DNA from: Gammaproteobacteria bacterium
Lineage (GTDB): Bacteria; Pseudomonadota; Gammaproteobacteria; Pseudomonadales; Pseudohongiellaceae
NCBI GenBank assembly: GCA_024644515.1
Contig: JAHEHN010000024.1
Coordinates: 1-64,000, forward strand
DNA: 64,000 nucleotides
Direction of reading: 5' to 3'
Below the pieces are notes generated by a model. The model worked only from the letters and a program-made list of their open reading frames with translations. It was not told the origin of the DNA and did not search any database. A program made the position numbers and the translations under genes. Of this stretch, positions 47,761 through 57,997 are shown in pieces (positions within the stretch are counted from its first letter, which is position 1; each line of letters begins with the position of its first letter).

Positions 47761-48456
47761 TTATTTGGCCAAAATTTCAGCCATATCGATATATCGTGAG
47801 GCCTTTTCAACAGGATCAGTATCGGCAATCCACGGGATTTCGGCCAACATCGGTGCTGGCATTAATTTCACCAGGGTCGCGACATTTTCCTCATAGACCG
47901 GCATCTGCGCATCAATCCGATTAGCGATCCATCCTGCCAGTTCAAGGCCATCAGCCTGAATTGACTCTGCGCTAAGCAGCGCATGACTCAGGCACCCCAG
48001 GCGCATGCTGACAACGAGTATTACCGGTATTTCCAACAACCTGGCAATGTCTGCCATGGATTCCTGATGAGAAAGCGGTACTCTCCAGCCACCGGCACCC
48101 TCAATCAGGGTCAGGTCAGCTTTTTTATCCATGACCTTACGACAATGCCCGGCAATGGTTTTGGCGTTTAGATTTATGCCTGATCTTGCGGCAGCGATAT
48201 GGGGGGCAATGGCTTCGTTTAAACAAACGCCATTGATTTCATCCAAGGCAAGCTCCAGGGAACAGTTTTCAGCCAGAGCTACAACATCATCGTTATGCAG
48301 GCCACGGGATGTTTCAGTGACGCCGGCGGCAACAGGTTTTACTGCTGCCGTGGTTAAACCCTGTGCATTTGCCGCCGCCAAAATACTGCAGGACACAAAA
48401 GTCTTTCCAGCATCAGTATCAGTTCCGGTAATAAAAAATATTTTTTGTGATGACAT
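47761..48456 (-). CDS. bioD: Dethiobiotin synthetase
   Basis: BioD closes the ureido ring of dethiobiotin from 7,8-diaminopelargonate, CO2 and ATP. The 231 residues show the P-loop GTDTDAGKTFVSC at the N-terminus, then KPVAAGV, and the EGAGGWRVPLS motif in the middle. It is the last gene of bioB-bioF-bioC-bioD, 48 bp after bioC. The length is normal. Confidence 0.96.
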   Translation of the reverse strand: MSSQKIFFITGTDTDAGKTFVSCSILAAANAQGLTTAAVKPVAAGVTETSRGLHNDDVVALAENCSLELALDEINGVCLNEAIAPHIAAARSGINLNAKTIAGHCRKVMDKKADLTLIEGAGGWRVPLSHQESMADIARLLEIPVILVVSMRLGCLSHALLSAESIQADGLELAGWIANRIDAQMPVYEENVATLVKLMPAPMLAEIPWIADTDPVEKASRYIDMAEILAK

Positions 48457-48504
48457 AATCGAAGTATCAATAGATATCTAAAAGTTTCACTATCCGTCAG
48501 TGTT

Positions 48505-49311
48505 TTATTTAACCAGATGTAATTGCACCAGATCATAGGTAACGGGAATCCCTTTACCATCAACCCTTCTATTTTCAAAAGTCTGCTTTAATTTCTTCAG
48601 TTTGCTCTTGCCGGTCAGACCTGAAGCCTGGCCTGAATTCTGGTTATGTGCCCCAATCCCCTTAAGCTCATTCGTTAAGGCGCCCAGTGAATCGTAGTAC
48701 CAGATTTCACGCGTGTGGATATTTTTGGCTGAGGCAAAAGGCTGTGATTCAGAGAATTGAACTATTTTTTCGCAGGACAGAAATTCATTAACATGCACAT
48801 AGCTATCAACCGCCGCCCAGCTTTCTTTCAATTCCATCAGTGTTTGCTCTGCCAGCGTACTCACACTCGCCTGCGCACCGGATTTCATTACCCGGAATAA
48901 CTCACTGAAAACCCTGTGAGGATTTTCACACCATTGTATCGTCAGATTGGAGATCACCAGATCAAAACTCTGATCTGCAAAGGGTAAATTCTCGGCATCT
49001 CCGCAAAGCCAGAACTCACTTGTGTCCTGCTGTTGCTTATTACTGTTCGCCCTGGCATATCTCAACATGGCATCTGCAAGATCCAGAGATGTTATTGTTG
49101 CATCAGGGAATCGCTGAGAAAGAATCCCTGCGCAATATCCGGTGCCACTGCCCAGATCAAGAATAGAAACGGGCTCACTCACATCCAGATGAGAAAATAG
49201 CTTATTGGCGATATCGCGCTGTAAACAGGCATAGCTGTCATAACTGCTCGCTGCCTTGCCAAAGGCATGAGCAATTCTGTTTTTGTCGGGTAAGCGCTGG
49301 ACGCTGTTCAC
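48505..49311 (-). CDS. bioC: Malonyl-ACP O-methyltransferase BioC
   Basis: BioC methylates malonyl-ACP so that fatty acid synthesis can build the pimeloyl chain of biotin. It is an S-adenosylmethionine methyltransferase: ILDLGSGTGYCAG is the SAM-binding motif I, and VISNLTIQWCENP with SVSTLAEQTLMEL follow as in BioC. The N-terminal block IAHAFGKAASSYDSYACLQRDIA is the family start. I choose the GTG at 49311, placed one base after the bioF stop with AAGGA eight bases upstream. ATGs at 49341 and 49356 lie inside bioF and lack a good ribosome-binding site. Confidence 0.93.
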   Translation of the reverse strand: MNSVQRLPDKNRIAHAFGKAASSYDSYACLQRDIANKLFSHLDVSEPVSILDLGSGTGYCAGILSQRFPDATITSLDLADAMLRYARANSNKQQQDTSEFWLCGDAENLPFADQSFDLVISNLTIQWCENPHRVFSELFRVMKSGAQASVSTLAEQTLMELKESWAAVDSYVHVNEFLSCEKIVQFSESQPFASAKNIHTREIWYYDSLGALTNELKGIGAHNQNSGQASGLTGKSKLKKLKQTFENRRVDGKGIPVTYDLVQLHLVK

Positions 49312-49312
49312 A

Positions 49313-50512
49313 CTAGGATTCCTTACCCCAGGAGTGAGCATATTTTTCAAATACATCCAGCAATTTCTGAAACTGTGTTTCTGTATGGAGCGCGCTAAAA
49401 GTTACTCTTAATCTTGCTGTACCGGCTGGTACTGTGGGTGGCCGGATGGCAGAAACAAATACCCCTTCCTGCATTAGTTGTTCGCTGGCTTGTACAGTTT
49501 TACTGACATCACCAATCACCACTGCCTGGATAGGAGTGCTGGAGGCCATCGTAGTCAAACCCAGATCATCACAGTGAGCTCTGAAACGGCTGATAAGCTG
49601 GGCCAGATACTGGCGTCGCCAGTTATCCTTTTGAATTATTTTAAGACTGGTACGTATTGCCTCAGCCTGTGCCGGAGAAATGGCAGTGGTATAAATGTAC
49701 GGCCGGCAAAACTGGATTAAGGTTTCTATAAGTTCTTCACTGCCGGCAACAAAGGCGCCGCTTGCACCAAATGACTTGCCAAATGTGCCTATCAGGATTT
49801 GCAGATTATCTTCATCGATGTGGGCACCCTGCTCCTGCCAATGGGCTATAGTACCGCCGCCATTCCTGCCCAGCACACCAATACCATGAGCATCATCAAT
49901 CATTAACAGGCCATCGTGTTCATTGGTAACCCTGATCAATTCCGGCACAGGAGCAATATCACCATCCATACTGAACACACCATCCGCCACCACCAGTTTT
50001 CTTCTGGCATCCTGAAGGGACGATAGTTTCTTTTCCAGGTCGGCAGTATCAAGATGGGCAAAGCGTTTGAACCTGGCGCCACTAAAAAGGCCGCCATCCA
50101 GTAACGAGGCATGATTAAGTCTGTCTTCAAGCACCACGTCATTATTGTTCAGCAGCGTCGTCAGCACGCCCACATTGGCCATGTAGCCACTGGAAAAAAC
50201 CAGTGCTCTGCTGCGGTAGGTAAATTCTGCGAGTTCCTGCTCCAGCGCCTCATGGGGAACAAGGTGGCCACTAACCAGATGGGATGCACCACTGCCAGCC
50301 CCGAACTTATCGAGACCTTCATGAAAGGCTGTAACCACATCGGGATGATCTGCCAGGCCCAGATAATCATTACTGCAAAAACTGGTTACGTGCTCACCAT
50401 CCAGAATGACTTCTGTTCCCTGGGGAGAAAAAAGCGTGCGACGCTGCCTGAATAGCGCACTTCGTTTTCTTTCATCCAGCGCTGACTGGAGTTCCTGCCG
50501 AAAAGATTTCAC
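49313..50512 (-). CDS. bioF: 8-amino-7-oxononanoate synthase
   Basis: This PLP enzyme condenses pimeloyl-ACP and alanine with decarboxylation. The 399 residues include CSNDYLGLADHP, HASLLDGGLFSGA, DDAHGIGVLG and the PLP-lysine motif GTFGKSFGASGAF. The C-terminal AIRPPTVPAGTARLRVTFSA is typical of the family. It is 15 bp downstream of bioB and overlaps the bioC start region, so the products are likely translationally coupled. Confidence 0.97.
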   Translation of the reverse strand: MKSFRQELQSALDERKRSALFRQRRTLFSPQGTEVILDGEHVTSFCSNDYLGLADHPDVVTAFHEGLDKFGAGSGASHLVSGHLVPHEALEQELAEFTYRSRALVFSSGYMANVGVLTTLLNNNDVVLEDRLNHASLLDGGLFSGARFKRFAHLDTADLEKKLSSLQDARRKLVVADGVFSMDGDIAPVPELIRVTNEHDGLLMIDDAHGIGVLGRNGGGTIAHWQEQGAHIDEDNLQILIGTFGKSFGASGAFVAGSEELIETLIQFCRPYIYTTAISPAQAEAIRTSLKIIQKDNWRRQYLAQLISRFRAHCDDLGLTTMASSTPIQAVVIGDVSKTVQASEQLMQEGVFVSAIRPPTVPAGTARLRVTFSALHTETQFQKLLDVFEKYAHSWGKES

Positions 50513-50527
50513 TTGATGGAATTGTTG

Positions 50528-51556
50528 CTACTGCGACAGCGCATCATAAAAAGCCGATGACTGCTCCGGCACCGGTGCATGTTCCTGATCATCATGATCC
50601 AGAACAATCTCTTCAGGATGAATACCGAGTCTGCTGAAAAGCAGCATGTCATCATTCTCGAGGGGATTGGAGGTGGTTAAAAGTTTCTCACCGTAAAAAA
50701 TTGAATTGGCACCGGCAAAGAAACACAAGGCCTGCATCTGATCATTCATTTCTTCGCGTCCGGCAGACAACCTCACATGTGAGGCGGGCATCAGAATCCT
50801 GGCAACCGCTATCATGCGAACAAAATCAAATTCATCCAGGTCATCGACATTTTCCAGAGGTGTACCCTTTATCTTCACCAGATTATTTATAGGAACACTT
50901 TCAGGATGATGGGGAAGGTTCGCCAGTTCCATCAGGAAGCCAATCCTGTCTTTTTCATTTTCGCCCAGACCAACAATACCGCCACTGCACACCTTGATAC
51001 CGGCATCGCGCACATTGGCAAGCGTTTGCAGACGATCGTCGAAGGTCCGGGTGGAGATAATGGTTTTGTAATACTCACGCGAGGTATCAATATTATGGTT
51101 GTAGTAGTCCAGACCTGCATCTGCCAGCGCCGCGCTTTGCTCAGGACTCAAGGCGCCAAGCGTCATACAGGTCTCCATTCCCAGTGCTCTGACGCCCTTA
51201 ACCATATCCAGAACATGGGGGAAATCTTTTGCCGAGGGATGCTTCCAGGCTGCTCCCATACAAAACCGGGAGGCTCCGTTTTGCTTTGCCCTGCGGGCCT
51301 CTTCCATCACCTTTTCGACCTCAATCAGTTTTTCCTTTTCCAGTTCGGTATTGTAATGCCCGCTCTGGGAACAGTATTTACAGTCTTCCGGACATGCTCC
51401 GGTTTTGATTGAGAGCAGGGTGCTTACCTGTACCGCATTCGGGTCAAAGTTTTCACGGTGAACGCTCTGGGCGCGAAACAGCAAATCATTGAACGGCAGT
51501 TCGTAAAGTGACTTTATTTCGTCGAATGACCAGTCATGGCGGGTAATTGATGTCAT
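50528..51556 (-). CDS. bioB: Biotin synthase
   Basis: BioB is a radical-SAM enzyme that inserts sulfur into dethiobiotin. The radical-SAM cluster cysteines are in [13 protein letters not shown], and the [2Fe-2S] cluster residues follow as CMGAAW, ETCMTLG and others; [10 protein letters not shown] near the C-terminus holds the conserved Arg. The ATG at 51556 with AGGA upstream gives 342 residues, normal for the family. A frame reaching 51655 adds 33 hydrophobic residues and is not supported. Confidence 0.97.
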   Translation of the reverse strand: MTSITRHDWSFDEIKSLYELPFNDLLFRAQSVHRENFDPNAVQVSTLLSIKTGACPEDCKYCSQSGHYNTELEKEKLIEVEKVMEEARRAKQNGASRFCMGAAWKHPSAKDFPHVLDMVKGVRALGMETCMTLGALSPEQSAALADAGLDYYNHNIDTSREYYKTIISTRTFDDRLQTLANVRDAGIKVCSGGIVGLGENEKDRIGFLMELANLPHHPESVPINNLVKIKGTPLENVDDLDEFDFVRMIAVARILMPASHVRLSAGREEMNDQMQALCFFAGANSIFYGEKLLTTSNPLENDDMLLFSRLGIHPEEIVLDHDDQEHAPVPEQSSAFYDALSQ

Positions 51557-51661
51557 AGGAAATCCTGAAGATGGTTGATCGTTATTCAGATTAAAAAACG
51601 GACTGGCGCAGATCAAAACAAGACCTACACTGAAGCCAGCAGCTAAGGATCGCATCTTATC

Positions 51662-52408
51662 ATGTCAACCCGAATCACAGAAAGCGTTTACAAGTGGTTA
51701 ATAAACGCACAGTTTTTCCTATTTCCAGGCATCTGTATTCACTGCAGGAAACCTGGCTCTCGACATCACGATTTATGTGACGCCTGCCTGCTTCAACTGC
51801 CACTGGTTGAACATCCCTGCACTGTTTGCGGTCTTCCATTACCCACCAGCAATCTTGCTGCATCGTTGTGCGGCTCCTGCATGGTCAGGCCACCCGGTTT
51901 TTGCCGTAGTGTTATTCCTTTTCAATACCAGCCCCCAGTGTCTTCGCTGATAGCAGGATTCAAATACAGAAATAAATTAGTGAATGGACGGGTTCTTGGC
52001 GAACAACTGGCATCTCATCTTGCATGGCAATATCAGGATAGCGCCCTTCCCTCCGCAATCATTCCGGTTCCTCTGCATAAGGCCCGTATACGCCAGCGTG
52101 GTTATAACCAGGCGCTGGAAATTGCCCGGACACTTTCACGCTGCCTGAACATTGCAATCAGCAGAGATACGGTGAGCAGGGCCAGAAACACGATACAGCA
52201 AACAGGTCTAACCGCCAGGGCAAGAAAACGAAACCTGCGCCGCGCCTTCACTATTAATAGTGATATTCAATTTGAGGCAAACACCACGGTTGCCATTGTT
52301 GACGACGTGGTGACTACTGGAGTCACTGTGTCAGAACTTGCAAGCGTATTATTGAAAGCCGGCGCCAGTCAGGTACATGTCTGGGCAATTGCCCGCACGT
52401 TGGCGTGA
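51662..52408 (+). CDS. comF: ComF-family protein (phosphoribosyltransferase domain)
   Basis: ComF proteins aid DNA uptake and recombination in competent bacteria, although in Gammaproteobacteria the gene often sits beside the biotin cluster (gntX/comF next to bioH) with no shown role there. The 248 residues have a zinc-like cysteine set in the N-terminus (CIHC, CDAC, CTVC, CGSC). A phosphoribosyltransferase domain carries [16 protein letters not shown] and the PRPP loop [14 protein letters not shown]. It is divergent from bioB and 44 bp upstream of bioA on the same strand. Confidence 0.92.
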   Translation: MSTRITESVYKWLINAQFFLFPGICIHCRKPGSRHHDLCDACLLQLPLVEHPCTVCGLPLPTSNLAASLCGSCMVRPPGFCRSVIPFQYQPPVSSLIAGFKYRNKLVNGRVLGEQLASHLAWQYQDSALPSAIIPVPLHKARIRQRGYNQALEIARTLSRCLNIAISRDTVSRARNTIQQTGLTARARKRNLRRAFTINSDIQFEANTTVAIVDDVVTTGVTVSELASVLLKAGASQVHVWAIARTLA

Positions 52409-52452
52409 ATGCCGCTATGACTGCGGGGGCTAATTCAATAGAATAGCCAGCC

Positions 52453-53730
52453 ATGATAGACCTCGACTATGACAAGCAACATATCTGGCATCCCTACACA
52501 TCCATGGATGAACCACTACCGGTATACCCTGTTACGCGGGCAGACGGGGTCAGGCTGACACTGGAAAATGGCACCGAACTGATTGATGGCATGGCCTCAT
52601 GGTGGAGTGCCATCCATGGCTATAACCACCCTGACCTGAACCAGGCTGTAACGGACCAGCTCTCAAGCATGTCTCACGTGATGTTTGGCGGTATTACCCA
52701 TGCCCCTGCCGTGGAATTAGCCAGAAAACTTGTCGATAGCACCCCGCAAGATCTGCAAAAAGTATTTTTTAGTGACAGTGGTTCTGTTGCGGTAGAAGTC
52801 GCCATCAAAATGGCTTTGCAGTACTGGATCAACACCGGCGTGAAGGGAAAACACAAACTGCTAACCATTCGGTATGGTTACCATGGCGATACTTTCGCAG
52901 CAATGTCGGTATGCGACCCGGTGACCGGTATGCATGATATTTTTAGCGGCATACTGCCCCACCACTTCTTTGCCGAGGCGCCTCAATGCCGCTTCAATGA
53001 AAGCTGTTCAGCGGACGATATTGCTGACATGCAATCCTTGCTGGAACAGCACCATGAATCCATTGCTGCGGTGATTCTCGAGCCCATCGTGCAGGGCGCA
53101 GGGCGCATGTTCTTTTATTCAGCTGACTATCTCTCAGCCATTAGAAATCTATGTGATGAATTTAATGTTCTGCTAATTGCTGACGAAATTGCTACCGGAT
53201 TCGGCCGTAGCGGCAAATTATTCGCCTGTGAACATGCTGGCATCTGCCCTGATATTCTGTGCCTGGGAAAAGCCCTCACCGGAGGCTATATGACCCTCGC
53301 CGCCACCCTGTGTACCGGGAAGGTAAGTGAAGGCATCTCAAGAGATAAAGGTGTTTTCATGCATGGGCCCACCTTTATGGCCAATCCTCTCGCCTGTAGC
53401 ACGGCGCTTGCCAGTATCACTCTGCTGGAACAGGAAAACTGGCAGGGCAAGGTCACTACTATTGAAAAACTGTTAAATACAGAATTGGCAGCATGTCGGG
53501 ATTCTGCGAGCGTGGCAGATGTCAGGGTGCTCGGTGCCATTGGCGTTGTAGAAATGAAAGAAGCCGTGAATATGGCCGCAGCACAGGCATTTTTTGTCGA
53601 AAATGGGGTATGGATAAGACCTTTTGGCAAGCTGGTTTACATCATGCCCCCCTACATCATTGAACCAGAAGATCTGCGTCTTTTAATTGAGGCAATAATA
53701 AAGTTTACCAAGTGGGTCGCAAATAGCTAA
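52453..53730 (+). CDS. bioA: Adenosylmethionine-8-amino-7-oxononanoate aminotransferase
   Basis: BioA transfers the amino group of S-adenosylmethionine to 8-amino-7-oxononanoate. The 425-residue PLP aminotransferase starts [18 protein letters not shown] (family-specific). It has [35 protein letters not shown], the [24 protein letters not shown] motif and the PLP lysine in [11 protein letters not shown]. It is separated from the divergent bioBFCD operon by comF, with which it is probably co-transcribed. Confidence 0.97.
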   Translation: MIDLDYDKQHIWHPYTSMDEPLPVYPVTRADGVRLTLENGTELIDGMASWWSAIHGYNHPDLNQAVTDQLSSMSHVMFGGITHAPAVELARKLVDSTPQDLQKVFFSDSGSVAVEVAIKMALQYWINTGVKGKHKLLTIRYGYHGDTFAAMSVCDPVTGMHDIFSGILPHHFFAEAPQCRFNESCSADDIADMQSLLEQHHESIAAVILEPIVQGAGRMFFYSADYLSAIRNLCDEFNVLLIADEIATGFGRSGKLFACEHAGICPDILCLGKALTGGYMTLAATLCTGKVSEGISRDKGVFMHGPTFMANPLACSTALASITLLEQENWQGKVTTIEKLLNTELAACRDSASVADVRVLGAIGVVEMKEAVNMAAAQAFFVENGVWIRPFGKLVYIMPPYIIEPEDLRLLIEAIIKFTKWVANS

Positions 53731-53733
53731 AAT
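53704..53733 (+). promoter_or_regulatory. Possible sigma-70 promoter for metF-like gene
   Basis: TTTACC (53704-53709) and TAAAAT (53728-53733) are spaced 18 bp, overlapping the bioA 3' end. A start about 25 bp before the metF GTG would result. Confidence 0.35.
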
Positions 53734-53763
53734 AGCCGCCTTTTTAACTTAAAGGAAGAAACC

Positions 53764-54672
53764 GTGTCAGACGAAAAACAAAATATACTCAAATTCCTGG
53801 AAAATACCTCCGTTGAGGTTACTCCAGGTGGTGCCCAGAAGATTGAAGATTTCAGGGACCTTCTGCGACCAGGAACCACCGTATTTGTTACCTTTCTGCC
53901 AGGTTCAGACATTAAGGATACGGTAGCCTGTGTAAAAAGGCTGTTTGCCGAAGGCATGAACCCAGTTCCTCATTTTGCCGCCCGCTCCATTCCTTCAAAA
54001 GCATTCTTTGAAGAAAACCTGAAGATTCTGCAGGCAGAAGCCCAGGTTGATGAAGCTCTGTTGATCGGTGGTGGCGTTGACAACCCCGTTGGTGACTTTT
54101 CAAGTTCCATGGAAGTACTGCGTACTGACCTTTTCCAAAAATACGGAATCAAGAAATTAGGCGTTGCCGGTCATCCTGAAGGATCACCAGATATTCCTCC
54201 TGCCGATGTCACCAGTGCCCTGCTGGAAAAAAATGCCTACGCCAAGGAACACGGCATTGAAATGTACATCACCACGCAGTTCTGTTTTGAAGCTGAGCCA
54301 ATTATTGAGTGGGACAAGAGAATACGCGCCGAGGGCAATGAGCTGCCAATTCATATCGGTATTCCCGGTCTGGCCACTATCAAAACCTTGATGGCCCATG
54401 CCAAGCATTGCGGTATCGGTCCTTCCATGCGCGTACTGACGCGTCAGGCCGCTAATATTGCAAAACTCATGACCACTCGTATGCCGGACAAGCTTACCCG
54501 TGACCTGGCCAACTATCAGGCCAATGATCCGGACTGTGGTATTACACTTTGCCATTTATATCCGCTCGGCGGCATGAAAAAATCAGCAGCCTGGATGTAT
54601 GCAGTCATGGACGGTGATTTTGAACTGAATGAAAAAGGCGGCTTTGATTTAACCCGCGAACTGGACATTTAG
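53764..54672 (+). CDS. Methylenetetrahydrofolate reductase-like protein
   Basis: This 302-residue member of the methylenetetrahydrofolate reductase superfamily (PF02219) interconverts 5,10-methylene-THF and 5-methyl-THF. The chain fits a TIM barrel, with DKRIRAEGNELPIHIGIPGLAT, TRQAANIAKLMTTR and a glycine-rich GGGVDNPVGDF. It differs from E. coli MetF and looks like the divergent clade that accompanies LigM-type demethylases in sphingomonads. With the LigM-like gene at 3 kb in the same window, it may oxidise the 5-methyl-THF that enzyme forms. The GTG start has GGAAGAAACC upstream. A terminator closes the gene. Confidence 0.8.
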   Translation: MSDEKQNILKFLENTSVEVTPGGAQKIEDFRDLLRPGTTVFVTFLPGSDIKDTVACVKRLFAEGMNPVPHFAARSIPSKAFFEENLKILQAEAQVDEALLIGGGVDNPVGDFSSSMEVLRTDLFQKYGIKKLGVAGHPEGSPDIPPADVTSALLEKNAYAKEHGIEMYITTQFCFEAEPIIEWDKRIRAEGNELPIHIGIPGLATIKTLMAHAKHCGIGPSMRVLTRQAANIAKLMTTRMPDKLTRDLANYQANDPDCGITLCHLYPLGGMKKSAAWMYAVMDGDFELNEKGGFDLTRELDI

Positions 54673-54820
54673 AAAGTACTGGCTGAGTCTATCAGTCAGA
54701 ATGTGACGTGGTTCCCAGCCTGACAGAGTCTTTGTGAAACAGTTCGCAGACCAACATGAAGGATAGAGTAGGATAGTTTCCGAATCATTCTCCTTTTTTG
54801 ATTTTGGTCTCACTGCTTAT

Positions 54821-54847
54821 AAAACCCCGAGTTACTCGGGTTTTTTT
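54821..54847 (+). terminator. Rho-independent terminator after metF-like gene
   Basis: AACCCCGAG pairs with CTCGGGTT around TTA, then seven T. The four A before it make leftward use by folK weaker. Confidence 0.8.
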
Positions 54848-54900
54848 CAGGCTTGTTTTTAATTTTCTGTGGGTGCCAGGATATGCGGAGAATTTGGGTA

Positions 54901-55428
54901 TTAGAGCCTTTGAATTGCGTGATCATCTGAAATAGCACCAAGCATTTTGCCCAGATCCATATCAAAACCTGGAAACAGGAAACCTGCTTCTGTAATTTCT
55001 ATTAAAGGCTCAAGAACGAAACGTCTTTCATTTGCTCTTGGATGAGGCAGAATAAGTTCAGGGGTATGACAAACCTGCTGTTTGAAAAGAATCAAATCCA
55101 GATCCAGTGTCCGAGCTTCATTTCTAATACCACTTCTTGTTCTGCCCGCAGCATTTTCAATTTCCTGTAGTTTATGCAACAGTGACAAGGGGGTTTCTGT
55201 TTCAGCCGAAATAATACCAGCCATGGCATTCAAAAAATCAGGGGTTCCTTCAGGACTGTCTACCGGACTGGATGCATACAATGAAGATTTCAGAATGGGA
55301 AAAGTTGAAAGTTTCTCAAGACACTGAAAAGCAAAGGCAATGGTTTCTTGCGGTGAACCTGCAGCGGAAGGCAGATTGGCACCGATGGAAATAAAACTAT
55401 AAACAGAGAACTTTTGTGGATCAGTCAT
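54901..55428 (-). CDS. folK: 2-amino-4-hydroxy-6-hydroxymethyldihydropteridine diphosphokinase
   Basis: FolK activates the pterin with ATP for dihydropteroate synthesis. The 175-residue protein has the family start FISIGANLP, then VDSPEGTPDFLNA, RTRSGIRNEARTLDLDLI (the signature with two catalytic Asp) and LPHPRANERRFVLEPL. I use the ATG at 55428; a TTG at 55437 is nine bases further. No strong ribosome-binding site is visible at either. It follows hemE by 18 bp on the same strand. Confidence 0.95.
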   Translation of the reverse strand: MTDPQKFSVYSFISIGANLPSAAGSPQETIAFAFQCLEKLSTFPILKSSLYASSPVDSPEGTPDFLNAMAGIISAETETPLSLLHKLQEIENAAGRTRSGIRNEARTLDLDLILFKQQVCHTPELILPHPRANERRFVLEPLIEITEAGFLFPGFDMDLGKMLGAISDDHAIQRL

Positions 55429-55446
55429 GATCAGCAATATTACATG

Positions 55447-56511
55447 CTAGGCATGGTATTGCGCTGATAGTTCATGAACCGCATCAACAAAAAATGATAC
55501 ATGATCGGGATTCACATGCTGGTGAATACCATGGCCAAGATTAAAGACATGACCGTTACCATGACCAAACTGCTCAAGGATCAAACCAACTTCGCGTCGA
55601 ATGGCGTTAGCGCCGCCATATAGCACAGCAGGATCCATATTGCCCTGCAGGGAAACCTTGTCGCCGACTCTGGCTCTTGCCTCGTTAATGGGAAGCGTCC
55701 AGTCCAGTCCTACACAATCACAATCACTGGTGATGATCTCTTCAAGCCAGTGACCACCATTCTTGGTAAACAGAATCACTGGAATCTTGCGCCCTTCATG
55801 CTCTCTGATCAAACCACTGACTATTTTTTTCATATAGTCCAGTGAAAACACCTTGTAGGCATGGGCACTCAAAGCACCGCCCCAGGTATCAAAGATCTGG
55901 ACAGCCTGTACACCAGCCAGGATCTGGGCATTAAGATAATCAGTCACCGATTGCGCCAATGTGTCCAGTAACTGATGCATGACTTCGGGGGTATTCATCA
56001 TCATGGATTTGATATGGGCAAATTCCTTACTGGAACCACCCTCCACCATGTAAGTGGCAACAGTCCATGGGCTGCCGGAGAAACCTATTAATGGCACGCT
56101 GCCGTTAAGTTCCTGGCGAATCAGTTTTACCGCGTCCAGCACATAAGGCAGATCTTTCTCAGCACTGGTTACTTTGAGCGCATCTACATCGGCGGCGCTG
56201 CGTACGGGTTTTCTGAACTTTGGTCCTTCACCCTGGGCAAAGTAAAGCCCCAGTCCCATGGCATCGGGAATAGTAAGAATATCGGAAAAAAGAATGGCGG
56301 CATCCAGCGCGTAACGACGCAGCGGCTGTAATGTAACTTCGCAAGCCAGTTCGGGATTCTGACACAGGCTCATGAAATCACCGGCCTGCTGTCTGACTTC
56401 GCGATACTCAGGCAGATAGCGTCCAGCCTGTCGCATCATCCATACCGGAGTGACATCAACATCCTGACGCAAAAGAGCACGAAGAAAACGGTCGTTTTTT
56501 AGTTCTGCCAT
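55447..56511 (-). CDS. hemE: Uroporphyrinogen decarboxylase
   Basis: HemE decarboxylates the four acetate side chains of uroporphyrinogen III to give coproporphyrinogen III in haem synthesis. The 354-residue sequence shows [32 protein letters not shown] at the start, followed by [41 protein letters not shown] and the C-terminal [14 protein letters not shown], all hallmarks. It is upstream of folK and downstream of gltD on one strand, 52 bp after gltD. Confidence 0.97.
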   Translation of the reverse strand: MAELKNDRFLRALLRQDVDVTPVWMMRQAGRYLPEYREVRQQAGDFMSLCQNPELACEVTLQPLRRYALDAAILFSDILTIPDAMGLGLYFAQGEGPKFRKPVRSAADVDALKVTSAEKDLPYVLDAVKLIRQELNGSVPLIGFSGSPWTVATYMVEGGSSKEFAHIKSMMMNTPEVMHQLLDTLAQSVTDYLNAQILAGVQAVQIFDTWGGALSAHAYKVFSLDYMKKIVSGLIREHEGRKIPVILFTKNGGHWLEEIITSDCDCVGLDWTLPINEARARVGDKVSLQGNMDPAVLYGGANAIRREVGLILEQFGHGNGHVFNLGHGIHQHVNPDHVSFFVDAVHELSAQYHA

Positions 56512-56563
56512 TGTCTGAGCCGGGTTAAAGAGTGATTAGGTAAAATTAACTGTTAATCTGAAA

Positions 56564-57997
<1,434 letters not shown>

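Noticed and set aside
51557-51655. Longer hydrophobic N-terminus for BioB
   Set aside because: The added 33 residues look like a membrane segment unlike any biotin synthase, and a good ribosome-binding site precedes the inner ATG.
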